In this document: in pieces, positions 21,241 to 33,779 of the stretch | Layout of the letters: every line of letters begins with the position of its first letter | How positions within the stretch are numbered: the first letter of the stretch is position 1 | DNA from: Lepidodermella squamata | Lineage: Eukaryota > Gastrotricha | Reading direction: 5' to 3' | Length of the DNA: 64,000 nucleotides | Assembly (NCBI GenBank): GCA_047495785.1 | Contig: JBLDXI010000026.1 | Location: 682,001-746,000, forward strand | The notes under the pieces: model-generated | What the model was told of the DNA's origin: nothing | Databases searched by the model: none | The model's input: only the letters and a program-made list of their open reading frames with translations | Translations under genes and position numbers: made by a program

Positions 21241-22783
21241 ATGATTCCAAGATTAGCTGTTTTGTTCGCAGCCCTTGTTGCAGCCTCGAAAGGTTTGATT
21301 TCATCCATCATAATCACTCAATCCCCTCTTGAAATTTCGATTTTTTTTTAAAGCGGCTGCTCCAACTTCAGTCTGCTATGAAGACCTGGGATGCTTTTCC
21401 ACTGACCCGCCATTCAGCGCTTTCGGCAGGGTCGCTCTTCTACCCAACAGCCCTGAAGACATCAAGACCGAATTCCACCTTTACACCCGTAAGAACATGG
21501 ACAAATCGCAAATTCTGATCGCTAAGAATGACACTGCGCTCAGCCACTCGTTCTACAACGGCCAAGTTCCAACAAAATTCATCATGCACGGTTGGATTGA
21601 TTCAACCGGTCTCGGACCTTGGATGAAGGAAATGGCTAAGCATTTCCTGATGTCGGAGGACTGTAACGTTATCTTGGTCAACTGGGTTGGCGGTGGTCGT
21701 AAGCTGTATGGCCAGGCTGTTGCTAACACCCGAGTCGTCGGTGCTCAGATCGCCCAGCTCTCGTTTTGGCTGAGTGAGAAAACCGGGGCTGATCACAACA
21801 GCTTCCACCTGCTGGGCCACTCTCTCGGCTCCCACGTCGCTGGCTACGCTGGTGAGCGTATGCCAAACCTCGGCAGGATCACTGGCATGGACCCGGCTGA
21901 TCCCTACTTCCAAAACATGAGCCGAGCTGTAAGGCTTGACGAAACCGACGCGAAGTTTGTGGATATCATCCATACTGATGCCAACGACATCTTCACTATT
22001 CTCAACCCGTTCAACAACATGAATGGCATGGGCCTGTGGCAGCCGTCTGGCCACGTCGATGTCTACCCCAACGGTGGCTTGAACCAACCAGGCTGTGGCG
22101 CCAAAGGGCCAATTAAGTTGATCATCAGCAACGGCATTGTCGAGGGCATGCGTTACACTATTGCCTGTGCCCATATGAGGTCCTATGACTACGCTATGGA
22201 ATCTATCACATCTTCATGCCCGTTCAGGTCTTATGCTTGCAAAGATTTCGACGAGTTCAAAACTGGCCGGTGCTTGCGATGCCCGGCGACTGGCGATAAG
22301 ACCAAAGTCTGCAACGGCTTGGGAAATGTTGCGACCAAGCCGAGCGATAACTCTGTTAACAACGTTTTCTGGAGTGTAACTGGTGACAAGGCCCCATTCT
22401 GCCGCTACCACTACCATGTCCAGCTAACTATCAAGAACGATAAGAATAAGAAGCAAAAGGGCATTGTTTGGGTCCGATTGTTCGGAGACCGCGGCGCGAC
22501 GGATAAGCTGCAACTCGGCGACGGTAATTTCTACATCAACCCTGGAGCTGTTTACGATTTCCTGGTCGCCTCACCGGTGAACATTGGCAAGCCGACTTCA
22601 GTTGAAGTTTCATGGAAACATGATGCTGCTTTCTATGAAATCAGCCAGTGGCAATGGAGCCCGACTATTGTTCCGCAGAGCATTGCTGTTTTCGGTGGCG
22701 AGTCACAGCTCGAAGCTAATTTCTGCGATAACGGCAGCGCCTTGAAGAGCAAAGCTTCTCGCAACGTCTCCAAGTTTTGCTGA
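21241..22783 (+). CDS. Secreted pancreatic-type triacylglycerol lipase with PLAT domain
   Basis: Two exons: 21241-21292 and 21354-22783; 493 residues. Exon 1 encodes a signal peptide (MIPRLAVLFAALVAASKA), so the enzyme is exported, probably into the gut lumen or extracellular fluid, to hydrolyse lipid esters. The pancreatic lipase fold is clear. The nucleophile is Ser174 in GHSLGSH, the acid is Asp197 in GMDPADPYF, and the base is His291 in CAHMRSYDY. The HGWIDS oxyanion region and the YPNGGLNQPGC disulfide loop are also present. The C-terminal 120 residues (from about YHYHVQLTIKN) look like a PLAT/colipase-binding domain. Length and domain order fit the animal family. The large second exon is more GC-rich than the receptor genes around it, and the gene is isolated between two receptor blocks. 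The start was chosen because the open frame lacks a signal peptide unless the short first exon is added. Confidence 0.95.
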
Positions 22784-24086
22784 TAAGCTTTTGTTTGAAA
22801 CAGTTGCTAAGCAATGACACTGACCGACGCTTTTAATGAAAATTATAGTTTCTTAGGAATGGCAAAGTTCATCCTTTCCTATTGCTTCCTCGTGAAAGAG
22901 AGCTTCCAATTAAATTTCAATGCAACCCCGGCTAGAATAGCGCATAGTTTTGATTTATTGAAGGGAAATGAAACCACAGCTTTGCAGCCCCCTTGACAAC
23001 AATGATTTTCCCTGACATTGGAAACGCAATGCCTACTTTGATAGCTGAATTCGATCATGCTTGATTTATATTTCTCGGAAATAAATTATGCGGAAAACTT
23101 CAAAGATCAATGGAAAATATCCGATCCCCAATACAGTCAGCATTTCGGTTTCTTATTTCTCGATCCAATGTTCCCTGAATTTAGGCGGGCGTTGTTCAGA
23201 TTTTTCGCAGTATTTGATAGCAGTTAGACGTTTAATACGAACAAACGGACGAAGTCAACATTTTCATAATTGTTTAAAAAGCTCGAACTCAACCGCTAGG
23301 TCGTTCTGAGGACATTAAGGCATGTTCTTATGTTCATAGATGTGTAAATATCAGCGACTCAAACCCGATGGCTTTCAATTGCATGTTATTTTGCTGATGA
23401 CATTTAAAGGTCCCATTTTCTCTGAATAGGACGTTCTTGCCTGGCGCTTGTCTGGTTTACACGAATTTCATCTTTGGTGCATAAATATTGGGCGAGGTTG
23501 GAGAGAATGAAAGATACACGATTTTTTGACATAAACTCAAGGACTAGTGGCAATTGGGCAATGAACGATCCCAAATAAACTCTCGCCGATTCATTTTAAG
23601 CAACATTCCGCCCATATCGCGGACTTCACAATGAGCTGTTCAAGTATAAATTGTTGAGTTAACCATGAAAGTCGCTGAGAAACATGTGAGTCCTTCATAA
23701 AGATGAAATGCAGGTCTAAAAAGTGAACTCAAAAAAGAAGTCATCAGCAAGCGGAAATTTTTACGCCGAATCATGTGAGCCCCAACGAACGTCCTTTCTT
23801 ATTTTTTGCAGCCATGCTTTCTAATGTCACCATCGGGTGAGTGCATGCACTGCCTTTGTATTAGTTGAATTTTTCCGATGCCCGAGTTTAATATCTCATC
23901 GAGCAACAGACGTCGCGTGCTGGGGACATTAATGATTTACGCCACTTCATCGATTTCTCCTGCGTCCTGTTACGACTCGTTCCTAAGTCCGATTATCGCC
24001 TTGCTCGATATACGTTTTTATGCTTTTGAACACTCGATGCAGTTATATTCGTAATTGAAAATTCGAAAGATGAGAAGAAATATGAG
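22784..24086. other. Intergenic region between lipase and block 2
   Basis: No gene recognised over 1.3 kb. AT-rich; a possible AATAAA signal for the lipase lies near 23081. Short open frames have no signature. Confidence 0.4.
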
Positions 24087-25588
24087 TTAAGAGTCTGTGG
24101 TTGACTTGATGAAAAGTTGTCCAATAAGTTCCTGATTATTGTAGGAATCCGCCAGCATAGATTTTCGAGACTCCTCCACGCTTTTTTGTAGAGCGAGGCA
24201 AACTTCTCCCGTCATAATCAGAGCGTTTTGTGCACATTCCGCTGTCGCTTCGTAAGGTCGGCAAGCTTCCTGACTGCTGTGCATGTTGAACGCTGTGAGT
24301 ATCAGTCGCCTGATTTTCGATAAACGCTCGCTATTTGCTACGGCTTGGCCTAAAACAGAAATGTTAATAAAAAAAATGAAAAATTAAAATTCGAGCATGT
24401 CTTACTTTGAAAAAGAAGGGAACTGATGAAAAGAGCACACTCGACTAAAGAGGGGTTCCAAGCTTCGAATGTATCCCGGCATTTCTCAGATACATGAATC
24501 GTTGGCTGCAGAAACAACAAATATATGCTCGCGGTTAGTGTGGGCAAATCAAAGCTAAACCTCGTATTCCGGCATGACTTTGAGCACGAATGAAAGGATA
24601 TTGCTGTTCATATCGAATTTCGCGATTGTGTTACAGGGCAGCGAAGAATAGGCTACTTCGATTGGAACCGCGCCTTGACTGACAATGAGATTGGTCTCGT
24701 CAGTGGTCAATCCAAAGTAATCTACATGAGAATGCTGATAAACCTTTAAAGTTATTTCTGATAAGTACCTTTGAAAAATGAGCCATAATTACTGGCGATC
24801 TCAGCAATTTTCTCAACTTGTTTACAGCCGAGTTTCATATGAATATCAAGATTATACTCCGATCCTGAGTAAGTTTTCAGCGGCAACTATAACATTGAAA
24901 TTGAAATGATTCGAAATAATGTGATATATCAATGACTTACGAATTCGAAATCGTGAAGTAGAGTGAAAGCGTGAACTGAACATCTGATTGCGTTCTCTAT
25001 GGCAGTACCATCGTACATGACTATCTCTCGAGGGACACTGTCACAAGACGAAGGCGAACTATACGATGAGTTGACCACGTCAGTAGTGGTATACTCTGGA
25101 TCCGCCGTGGTGTGCTGGTCAACGTTATCGTCCGAGAGCTCGGACTTTACATGCGTTAGAGATAAACGTCTCGCTGTAAATTCAAGATTTTACTAATTTG
25201 AGGTTGATAAAGGCAACCCTCACTTTTCATCCCTGCCTGGAGACATTTCTCGAATCGGCATCTTGCACAGGTTCGACGATCGCCAGATGAGTCTAACGGG
25301 CAGTTGCCATTTCCAGTGCATAACAACTTTTGGTATCTGTCGAAATTTCGACTGAAGAATTTCTAATTGGTAAACTAAATAATTATGAATTTTCAGTTAT
25401 TTGCTAGAAAATTACCTGGCAAGCTTCGCAAACTTTTGGATGGTAACGCTTGCGGCGGGGGACTAGGATCTTGCAAACCTGTTTATCAAATGAATCAAAT
25501 ACACTTCGGAAAGATCATCAATTGTCAGCCATACCTTGCAATAAACAGTCCTATGCTCTTTCTCCTCCTTTGTAATATATTGGGGCAT
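24087..25588 (-). CDS. Divergent nuclear hormone receptor, block 2 copy H
   Basis: Complete eight-exon receptor, 376 residues. Exons: 25535-25588, 25416-25478, 25224-25362, 24941-25173, 24769-24886, 24561-24721, 24406-24505, 24087-24349. It starts MPQYITKEEKEHRTVYCK; the DBD continues ILVPRRKRYHPKVCEACQ and KFFSRNF. Its second finger is CTGNGNCPLDSSGDRRTC. The hinge is acidic and Ser/Thr-rich. Exon 5 begins LPLKTYSG, the same start as the plus-strand block 3 genes, and ends in SFFK. The ligand-binding exons have the common 118/161/100 sizes and phases although the sequence is far from block 1. The last residues are IKSTTDS, without an AF-2-like motif. Confidence 0.91.
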
Positions 25589-26194
25589 GCTATCAAAGTG
25601 CGAAGATCATAGGCATTGTCGTAAAAAAACTAGATGAAAAGTAGAAAAAATGATTATGTATAGCAAGCTAACAAGTACTCAACAGCGAGTGTAGTAAAAA
25701 TAGAAAAAAATTGCGGCGTAGACGAGCACTGTCGTATCGATCAGCACGATGTTATCGATCGCGAGAACTTGTCCTGTGCAGGGGCCATACAATGACAAAC
25801 ATGGCATCGAAAAACCTTATAGTCACCGACAATAATAAGAAACCGGACTTAACGCATGTGATGATCTTAAGTTTTCGAGATGAGAGATGAGAGTTTACGC
25901 CGACATCTGGACATCTCTGGGACGTAGAAATGGAAATTTGAGATGAACTAATTTTGTTAAGCAGCTCACGTGTCATTCCGTGATGTTATACTTTTCGATT
26001 GGACTTTTCAAAGCTCCGCAAGCTCTTTCTGGCTAAAATAGAGCTGTACTTATACCGCAATCTCAAAATTATGATCAACGAGCACGGACTTGAATGAACA
26101 TCAGTATGATCTCACCGACAAAGTTTGTTTTAATGTTCATTTAATGAGACGAAAATAGACAACATGAGGATATATGATACGATAAATTGCTCAA
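25589..26194. other. Spacer between receptors H and I
   Basis: No gene recognised. TTATCGATCGCGA near 25752 resembles the ATCGAT-containing words upstream of other receptors but is not a clear copy. Confidence 0.35.
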
Positions 26195-27693
26195 CTAACT
26201 TGTGCCATTGAAAAATATATCACTGACAGTTTGTTGGACGCTCGGGTTAAATCTCGTGAACATTCGCCGCACCGAGATTTCAACACTTCGCTGTAAAGCG
26301 GCCGCGTTCTGCTTCGCGAGAACTGTGCTTCGGCAAAGGTGTTTGTTGGTTTCTTCCAGCGGCCTGAAAGGCTGCCTGGCTGCGTGTAAACGGAAAGCTG
26401 TTTGAAGCAGATTGCGCAGTTGAGCAGCCCGAGGGCTTATTGGTTGAGTTTCTCCTGAAACTAACTCATACATGTTCTATTTGTTGAAAATCAATTCGCA
26501 AACCTCCCAGGAACAAAAGATTGAAAAACAAAGCGCATTCGACCAAACTGGGCGACCAGTCATTCATAGCATCGCGAAGAATCGATCCAGCATCGATGGA
26601 AATTTGGTACTCGGGACAAACGCGTAGAAAGCTCTCCAAAATCGACGCGTTAATATCGAATTTCGCCATGTTGTTGCCAGGCAGGGCCGAGTATGCTGCC
26701 ATCATTGGTTTGAACCCGGACTGCATCAGAGCGCGACCTTCGTCGTCCGATAGTCGATAGGAATCTGGCAAAGGAGAGTCTAAAAAAGATACGATTCATT
26801 ACACGGATCAAGGAGCCTACTTTTGATGAAGTCAGCGTAGGCCGCCCCTACTTTAGCCATCTCTAAGGTGTGCTGACCGGCGAGTTCAAAATGCGTCTCG
26901 ATGGTGTAATCAGTACACAGTTTCAACGGCAGCTAAACACGCAATGTAAAGCCTGAGGACATTATAATAAAAAAGGTCCCTTACCAATTCAAAGCCATGA
27001 AGAATTGTGAAAGCAATGACCGACTGCTTTATCGCTGTTTCGATTAGTGAACCATCATGAAGAACTGGATCGCGAACTAATTGCGGTTCGCAAATGGCGG
27101 GCGGACTGTCGAAGGATTCATTCACTGAAAAATCCGTGCTTTTATTGCTGCTGATACTGCTCGATCGGGGTCGCACAATTGCAAGTTGCATTTGGTCGGC
27201 CGATGTTGAATCGCCAGATGCGCCTTCCCCTGAGCTGACATCTTCCTCTTCGTCTTTGAAGGGCTTCCCTTGTCGAGCTGTGAAGGTCAACAAATAAATG
27301 AGAATTATTGAGCCTCGAGAGAAAACTCACATCGCATTCCAGCTAGAACACATTTTTCGAAGCGGCATTTAGGACAGCTTCGACGGTTCGATGAATCGAT
27401 TTCACATTTGGAGTCGCCTCCAGAGCACCTCAACGCATACTGCCGGTTGTGGTTTCGAGAGAAAAATTTCTGAAAAAATGTAAAATAAACAGAAAATCTT
27501 AAGAAAATTCTAGAAAGTTACCTGGCAAGCTTCGCAGTTTTTGGGATGATACCTCTTCCGCCGCGGAACTAGAGCATTGCAAATCTGTAAATTGGCAATT
27601 GATATGTATTTCGCTCGAAAATTAAGGTGAAGTTCATACCCGGCAGTGAATGACACGGCTCTCCTTTTCTTCCTTCGTGTATGTTCGTGGCAT
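26195..27693 (-). CDS. Divergent nuclear hormone receptor, block 2 copy I (one intron lost)
   Basis: Complete receptor, 400 residues. Exons: 27640-27693, 27522-27584, 27331-27469, 26985-27277, 26821-26932, 26504-26779, 26195-26460. It starts MPRTYTKEEKESRVIHCR. The knuckle is C-E-A-C-Q; the second finger reads CSGGDSKCEIDSSNRRSC. The hinge is the longest of all copies (about 70 residues) and strongly acidic/Ser-rich (DEEEDVSSGEGASGDST). The 161- and 100-base ligand-binding exons are fused into one 276-base exon with no intron at PEYQ|ISID, unlike every other copy. The last exon starts at GAGTTAG|TTTCAGG, the acceptor that keeps frame; this is the least certain junction. Confidence 0.9.
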
Positions 27694-28630
27694 TATTATA
27701 AACTAAGAGCTTCAATATGACCTTTTCATTCAAGTGAAAAATGAGTGAAGCTCGTGCTCGCTCTATATCAAAACATCGTAGCTGCGTATTTTTTATGTGC
27801 CGTAGCAGTAGAACGAGCCGTTAATCGATACGAGGCTTCATTGATTTTGTGCACGAGTTCATACAATTTTGCGTAAAAAAATAGCATGTGAGTAAAAAAC
27901 AGCATTCGAGAGAGGCGAATTTATTGATTCTTGGCATGATAAGTCTGAAAAAATCGATTAGAGTGATTCTGGGTCGATTCGCCAAAATACCAAAAGCCGC
28001 GCGTGCAACATTCTACATTGGTTGAAACTACCTGTGGAGTGAAGCAGCCTGAGATTTCGGGTGGGCTAACGTATTAGATTAACGACTGCGGCATAAGTGC
28101 CTCTGCGTCACCGGAAGTTGGGGAACTTCGGGAGGAAAAAGCTGGCTAGTTCGTCCAGTCGAATTATAATCATTGAATATAATCCTAGAAGTTTACTTCA
28201 AGCTCCTTCATGCCGATAAGCTATAACACAGAATTAATACTTAATACATGGCTATAATAAGCTACTATTGCTATTTTCGCTTGAATTTCATTGGTTTGAA
28301 ATTTGAAACACTCTCAAGCATGAGACCTGTTACTATTAATAAGAACAGACGTATGAACAGACGTATGTCAACCTCAGTAAAATCATCAGGTGGAAAAAGT
28401 CCGCTCTATCATCGATTTATTTGATTGCAAAATATATGAATCATAAATTTAATAAACTAATCACGTTCTAACTGTATGGCACTATGTGTCTTCTAAATAG
28501 ATGACGAATTTTTTAAAGCCAATAAACAACATGGTGAGCAAAAGAAACAGTCACGTGTTGACGTCGGATGAAGCGTTCCGACATTTATATTTAGATGCTT
28601 AGTCTGTGTTCCTAATCACAATGACGAATT
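27694..28630. other. Spacer between receptors I and J
   Basis: No gene recognised. The first part (27810-27830, GTTAATCGATACGAGG) may be the promoter of receptor I. The rest is AT-rich with no repeat noticed. Confidence 0.35.
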
Positions 28631-30186
28631 TCACTCATCAAGCTGGGAGTATAGTTCGGAAAAGGTCGAGGAGACACGGGCTTCACTGGGCGGCGTGCGG
28701 AACGCTTGGTCCATCAGCAGGTTCGCCCGGCTATCGAAAGCATGACTCTTCATAGCTTCGACAACGCCATACAGCTTTTTACACATTTTCGACATGGAAA
28801 ACGTAGCATTGACAAGGTGCTGCTTAGCTTTTTCGAAGGGCCGATCGCCGACACTGCAGCAGTACATATTGAACGCGGCATTGAGCAGGCCTTTCACGCG
28901 ATGGAGCCGATTATTTTTCTTCACGACATCGTCTACAAAAACGCGAATGGTTACAAACATATCATTCATGGAAAGTCGAACCGTGGAAGAATAGCAAACT
29001 GAAGAAAAGGGCGGATTCGACGAGAGATGGATTCCAATCACCAATAACTGAAGAACATTCTTGCGAAGCTACGATGATCGTCTGCAATATGGAAGTTAGT
29101 TCAGGGTTCATGTAATATGGATCATACTCACTTTCAATTCAGGAAAGTAGGTAAGGATATTTGATATAATTCTGAAGTCGATATCAATAACAGACGATGT
29201 GTTGTTCCCAGGCAACATGGAGTACGCTGTTTTTATGGACTTGGCTGCTTCGAATGTAAGAGCTTCCAATTCCTCATCGTTGAAACGATATAATTCTGAA
29301 AATACATCACATCATCCTATCTCGAAAGATTAGGACCACTTTGGCACCTTGCATGAACTTGGCGTATGTTATCGTAATCGAGAAAAATGTGACTGTTTGA
29401 ACCGACATGAGACCAGCTGCCAGTTCGTAGGTCATCTCAGGGCCCTTGTAACACTTTAAAGGAAGCTGGTGATAACAATATTCTTTTGATTATTTTCGTG
29501 AATGAATTGCTGTAGCTTACGGATTCGAACTCGCCCAGCAAAGTGAAAGCATGGATGGAGTGGCGAATTACTTCCTCAATAGCTTTGCCATCATACAGAA
29601 CCGGTTCTTTGTACATCTCGACCGAACAATTTTGATGGCCAACAGTCGCAGCATCCGCTGAAGTGCTGGTGTTGGCGGTGTCTGAATTCATAGTGGAATC
29701 CGACTCGTCAGAATTGCAAGCAAGAAATTCTCTTATCTGCAGCGAGCGTTCACTGATTTTAGCTAGAAAATAAGTTGAGGTTACAAAAATGTGCGAGAAT
29801 AAGGGAACTTACATCTCATTCCAAAGGTAACGCACTTATCGAAGCGGCACTTTCGACAGACTCGACGCCTGTTGACCGATACAACACAATTGTTCGCATC
29901 TGTTCTATTGACGCTAATACATTTTAGCTTTGTTTGCTTGTGGTAGTTGCGGGTGAAGAATTTCTAAAAATTTCATCAGCTTAATTTTGAATAGCTCTTC
30001 TTACCAAATTTTAACCTGACAAGCTTCGCAAACTTTGGGATGGTATCGTTTACGACGGCGCACGCGAACGTCGCAAACCTGGGAATGAAATGTCTTAGGA
30101 TGCATGTTGTGGAAGATATGGCTTACCCCACAAAGCACGATTCTTTTCTCCTTTTCTTCTTGGGAAAAAATCTTGGGTGACGGCAT
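28631..30186 (-). CDS. Divergent nuclear hormone receptor, block 2 copy J
   Basis: Complete receptor, 399 residues. Exons: 30127-30186, 30016-30078, 29813-29963, 29521-29762, 29348-29465, 29132-29295, 28982-29081, 28631-28932. It starts MPSPKIFSQEEKEKRIVLCG, then VCDVRVRRRKRYHPKVCEAC, then KFFTRNYHK. The second finger is longer than in the others (CISVNRTDANNCVVSVNRRRVC). The ligand-binding part has IRHSIHAFTLLGEFES and SMLPGNNTSS. The last exon ends RTPPSEARVSSTFSELYSQ, nearly the same as receptor L, its closest relative. The exon sizes differ slightly from H (151, 164). Confidence 0.92.
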
Positions 30187-30400
30187 CCCTCTGATGCTTT
30201 TTTTTAGTCAAAAAATAATTTGAGAGCTACAGCAAACACATCGACCGGTATTAACAAGTAGTTTTGATAAGTTATACTTTCAGCCAACGCGTGGACAGGT
30301 TGGACTCTGACAGTGATATTCGGAACCGCAGACATTTTATTGACGAAAATATCTAACTAATTTGAGCTTACTTGCTGCGCGGCATTCATGAACGTGTATG

Positions 30401-30420
30401 TTTATCGGAAGTCGATATAA
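30401..30420. promoter_or_regulatory. Upstream element of receptor J
   Basis: TTTATCGGAAGTCGATATAA is 215 bases before the start codon. A near-identical word, CTTATCGGAAATCGATAAAG, lies 197 bases upstream of receptor L. The arms TTATCG/CGATAA form an inverted repeat. Confidence 0.4.
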
Positions 30421-30667
30421 GTAAAAAGGACATTTTTGCAAGGCTGACCACGTACAAAATTGATCTAACGCCAAGTCACATAATTTATCACGATGCCTGG
30501 ATGCCTCCGAAACAGGGCATTTAAAATTACCAAACCGGAAGCATTTGACGTTTCCAGTACATAAATTAATTAGGAATCTATATACGCACCTATCTCAATT
30601 GCCTAGACACAAATAATATGCTAGCTAAAATCTGAAAAGTGCATAGCAGTTTTCATGTTTTCTTATC

Positions 30668-30826
30668 CAAACCTGATAAGCCTCGCAAACTTGGGACAGC
30701 TACGCTTATGCCGGCGAACGCGGATTCGAACGATATTTCTAAGTAGACTGCGGTAATTCGAAGAAATGGTTTACCCCACAAAGCATAATTCTTTGCTCCT
30801 TTGCATCTCTGAATGCTACTTTTGAA
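30668..30826 (-). pseudogene. Dead receptor copy K (first two exons only)
   Basis: On the minus strand, AKEQRIMLCG followed by GTAAAC matches exon 1 of receptors J and L. A second piece (RIRVRRHKRS then CPKFARLI) matches exon 2. A frameshift removes the Tyr of YHPK, and the cysteines that should bind zinc are lost or out of frame. No exons 3-8 exist between here and receptor J. This is the stump of a third J/L-type unit. Confidence 0.75.
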
Positions 30827-31498
30827 TTAAAATGAATGAGATAGTTATATGTAGCAAAAGCGCTGATTGTTGCGACTGATCGTTTCTGTGGCCTCAATTT
30901 GTATTTACTTGTGGACATTTTGGACTTTTCCAGCGATATTTGGAACATTCCTCTTTTTTAGTAGCACGACCTGTTACTTAATTGAGGTTATTAGTGGCAA
31001 TGTGTGTGATTATAAAATATCAATATTTCACGAACGTTCTTGAAAGGCGATCTCGTGCATAATTGATCACAGAGTACATGCACCGCGCTCCCTAGGAGCC
31101 GGCGTGTTAATTGATTACACTTCCTGAATGTCCCTAAAAAAGGGCGCCTTTGCCGCTGAGCCTAACATTCGAACAGTCGAGTGAAAACAGTTGACGTTTC
31201 CAGATCATATTCATTTCAAACGCAGACTTCTATCAAGTGGAGAAAAAGGAATATTTCGAGATTAAATGAAACAGACTTATCGTTTGTGTGTCTGCGTTTT
31301 GTGGAAATTCTATCAATGGAATAAGCTAACTTGGGACATCAAGCCGAACAAAATTTAGGGAAAAAAACTAAAGATAATTGGGACATCTTGTGCCTCTGAC
31401 GTTTCAGTCCCTTCGGAAGTTACCCAAAATAAGTCATAGATGCCTCCTTCAAGATTTATTTTGAAACCGATCGCATGACGACTTAAATGAAAGTATCA
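30827..31498. other. Spacer between relic K and the 3' side of receptor L
   Basis: Degraded upstream sequence of relic K and AT-rich DNA. No gene recognised. Confidence 0.35.
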
Positions 31499-31501
31499 AC
31501 T

Positions 31502-31741
31502 ACTGTAGAGCGGTACAATTTTGAACAAGTACAAAGTTGAACATTTTTTCAAAAGTACAATTTTGAACGAACGTTTGCATTGAAAATTTCGTTAATGTTC
31601 AAAATTGTAATTCACACTCACGAAAGTACAATTGTGAACACTTTCATTTTTTTCAATGCAAACGTTCGTTCAAAATTGTACTTTTGAAAAAATGTTCTAA
31701 GTTGTACCCTGTTCAAAATTGTACCGCTCTACGGTAGTACA
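31502..31741. mobile_element. MITE-like inverted-repeat element of about 240 bases
   Basis: The left arm 31503-31587 (CTGTAGAGCGGTACAATTTT .. GAACGTTTGCATTGAAAA) is repeated inverted at 31649-31735 with few mismatches, around a spacer of about 60 bases. The arms themselves contain the repeated word GTACAATTTTGAAC. No coding capacity. It lies 45 bases downstream of receptor L. Confidence 0.8.
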
Positions 31742-31785
31742 TTTATTAAGCGAGTTTTGATTATATCATAGAGAATCACCCTCGG

Positions 31786-33779
31786 TTAGTCTACCTGAGA
31801 ACACAGTTCTGTAAACTTCGACGTGACGCGGGCTTCACTGGGTGGGGTGCGGAACGCTTGATCCATTAGCATGTTGGCTCTTCTGTCAAAAGACCCATCA
31901 CGGCCTGTCATGGCTTCAACAGCATCGCACAGCTTTTTGCACATTTTCGATAAAGATTGCGTTGATGCAACTAGATGTTCCATAGCTTTTTCGTAGGGGC
32001 GATCAGCGGCGCGGGAACAATACATTTTGAACGCGGAATGGAGCAGACCTTTCACACGATAGAGTCGAGGATTCTTCTTCACCACGTCATCTATATAAAA
32101 TGGAAAATAGAAATGTGATTTAATTATTTGTCCATTCTTACCGTGGAAGAACAGTAAGCTGAAGAAAAGGGCAGATTCAACGAGAGATGGATTCCAATCT
32201 CCAAAGACCGAAGAACAATCCTTTGAAGCTTCGACAGTTTCCTAGAAAATTAGCCAATGTTTAAATGCAATTTAAGAAAAAGGTATACTTACCTCTAATT
32301 CTGGGAAGTAATGAAGGATAGCCGGTAATATTTTGTAGTCAATATCGACAATAGACGAAGTGTTATTGCCAGGTAGAACTGAGTAAGCAGTTTTCAGCGA
32401 CTTGGCTGCTTCGAAAGTGAGAGCTTCCAATTCGTCATCATTAAACCTGTAGATGTCTAAAAGATGAGAGCAAAAAATTTCAACTTCAAAGCAAAGCTGA
32501 ATCTTCTTACCTTGCATAAATTTGCAGTATGCTACTGTCACTGAGAAAAATTTGATAGTTTGAGCCGACATGAGGCTAGACGCAGATTGAAAGTTTAATG
32601 CCGGGCCTTTGTAACGCTTCATAGGTAACTAGAGTTAGATAGCATAATTATAAGCAGTTTTAATCTAAGATGAAAAAAAATTACGGAATCGAAGTCGCTC
32701 AGTAAGGTGAAGGCATGAATTGAGTGCCGCATAACTTCCTCGATTTCAGTGCCGTCGAACAATATTGGTTCTTTGTACAGCTCAATTGAAGATTGGCTTT
32801 GGTCGAGATCCGGATTATCAGCCTTGGTGCTTGCATTCGACGAAGAACCTGACTTCTCAGGTTCGCTTGTAGTGCCGAGAAGTAAATCGGTGATCTGCAT
32901 CGAGCGTTCACTGATTTTAGCTGAAATGATTAAGAATGCAAGTGGAATTTATCTATAAGGATGGGTTTTAGGTCAATAAATTGCTGACATGTCAATCAGA
33001 CAAAAAAGTTGGCACTTTAGACGTTATTTTCCAGTCTGGAAGACGGCTGGCACGCGATCGTGTTTTGCGTCCAGGCATGTATTTTCAGATGCGCAATTCT
33101 ATACCGATTCATTCCTTAGTGACACGCGCGGATTAGCTCTGGGTTACTTGCAAAATAACTATTCGCTCGCCCTTTGAAATAAGGAATTTGCATACACAAA
33201 TTTAAACGACATTCTTAGATGATGGCGGCATAAAATAATATAAAAAATTTTGGGGTAATAAATACGAAATATTATGAATTTTTTTTGCTATTACTTCGTT
33301 CGAACGAGAAATCAACGGAAAACAATTGCGAAATAAACTGGTGGTTTCCAGCGCCTTTCAACAAAATTAGGTCATAATCATAATTCTTATGCACTCACAT
33401 TTCATTCCGAAAGCAATACACTTGTCGAAGCGGCATTTTCGACAAACTCGTCGCTTTGTGGCTGATACGGCGCACATGTTCGCGTTCTTCGCATTGAGTG
33501 CAGAACATTTCAGTTTAGACTGAATATGATAGGTGCGAGTGAAGAATTTCTGAAAATTGAAACAATTTGTTCATTATCCAGTTCAATCTGTTTATATAAT
33601 AAAAACCTGGCAAGCCTCGCAAACTTTGGGGTGGTATCGCTTACGTCGACGAACTGAAACCCCGCAAATCTGGGAATGATATATTGCACGTCGTAGTTAT
33701 TTACGAAATATAGGTAATTCCTTACCCCACAAAGAACAATTCTTTGCTCCTTTTCTGCTTGGCTAAATACCTTTGGCAT
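31786..33779 (-). CDS. Divergent nuclear hormone receptor, block 2 copy L
   Basis: Complete receptor, 396 residues. Exons: 33726-33779, 33607-33669, 33399-33549, 32685-32920, 32511-32628, 32293-32456, 32142-32241, 31786-32090. It starts MPKVFSQAEKEQRIVLCG; the first finger continues VSVRRRKRYHPKVCEAC. The linker after the DBD is rich in Ser and acidic residues. The ligand-binding part includes IRHSIHAFTLLSDFDS and SVLPGNNTSS, and ends SKFTELCSQVD. The third intron is 478 bases, about ten times longer than the others in the array, and is probably enlarged by an insertion (32921-33398). Otherwise it is a close paralogue of receptor J. Confidence 0.92.

Noticed and set aside
21602-22174. 190-codon open frame on the minus strand inside the lipase gene
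   Set aside because: Antisense shadow of the GC-rich lipase exon; the plus-strand frame carries the full catalytic triad.
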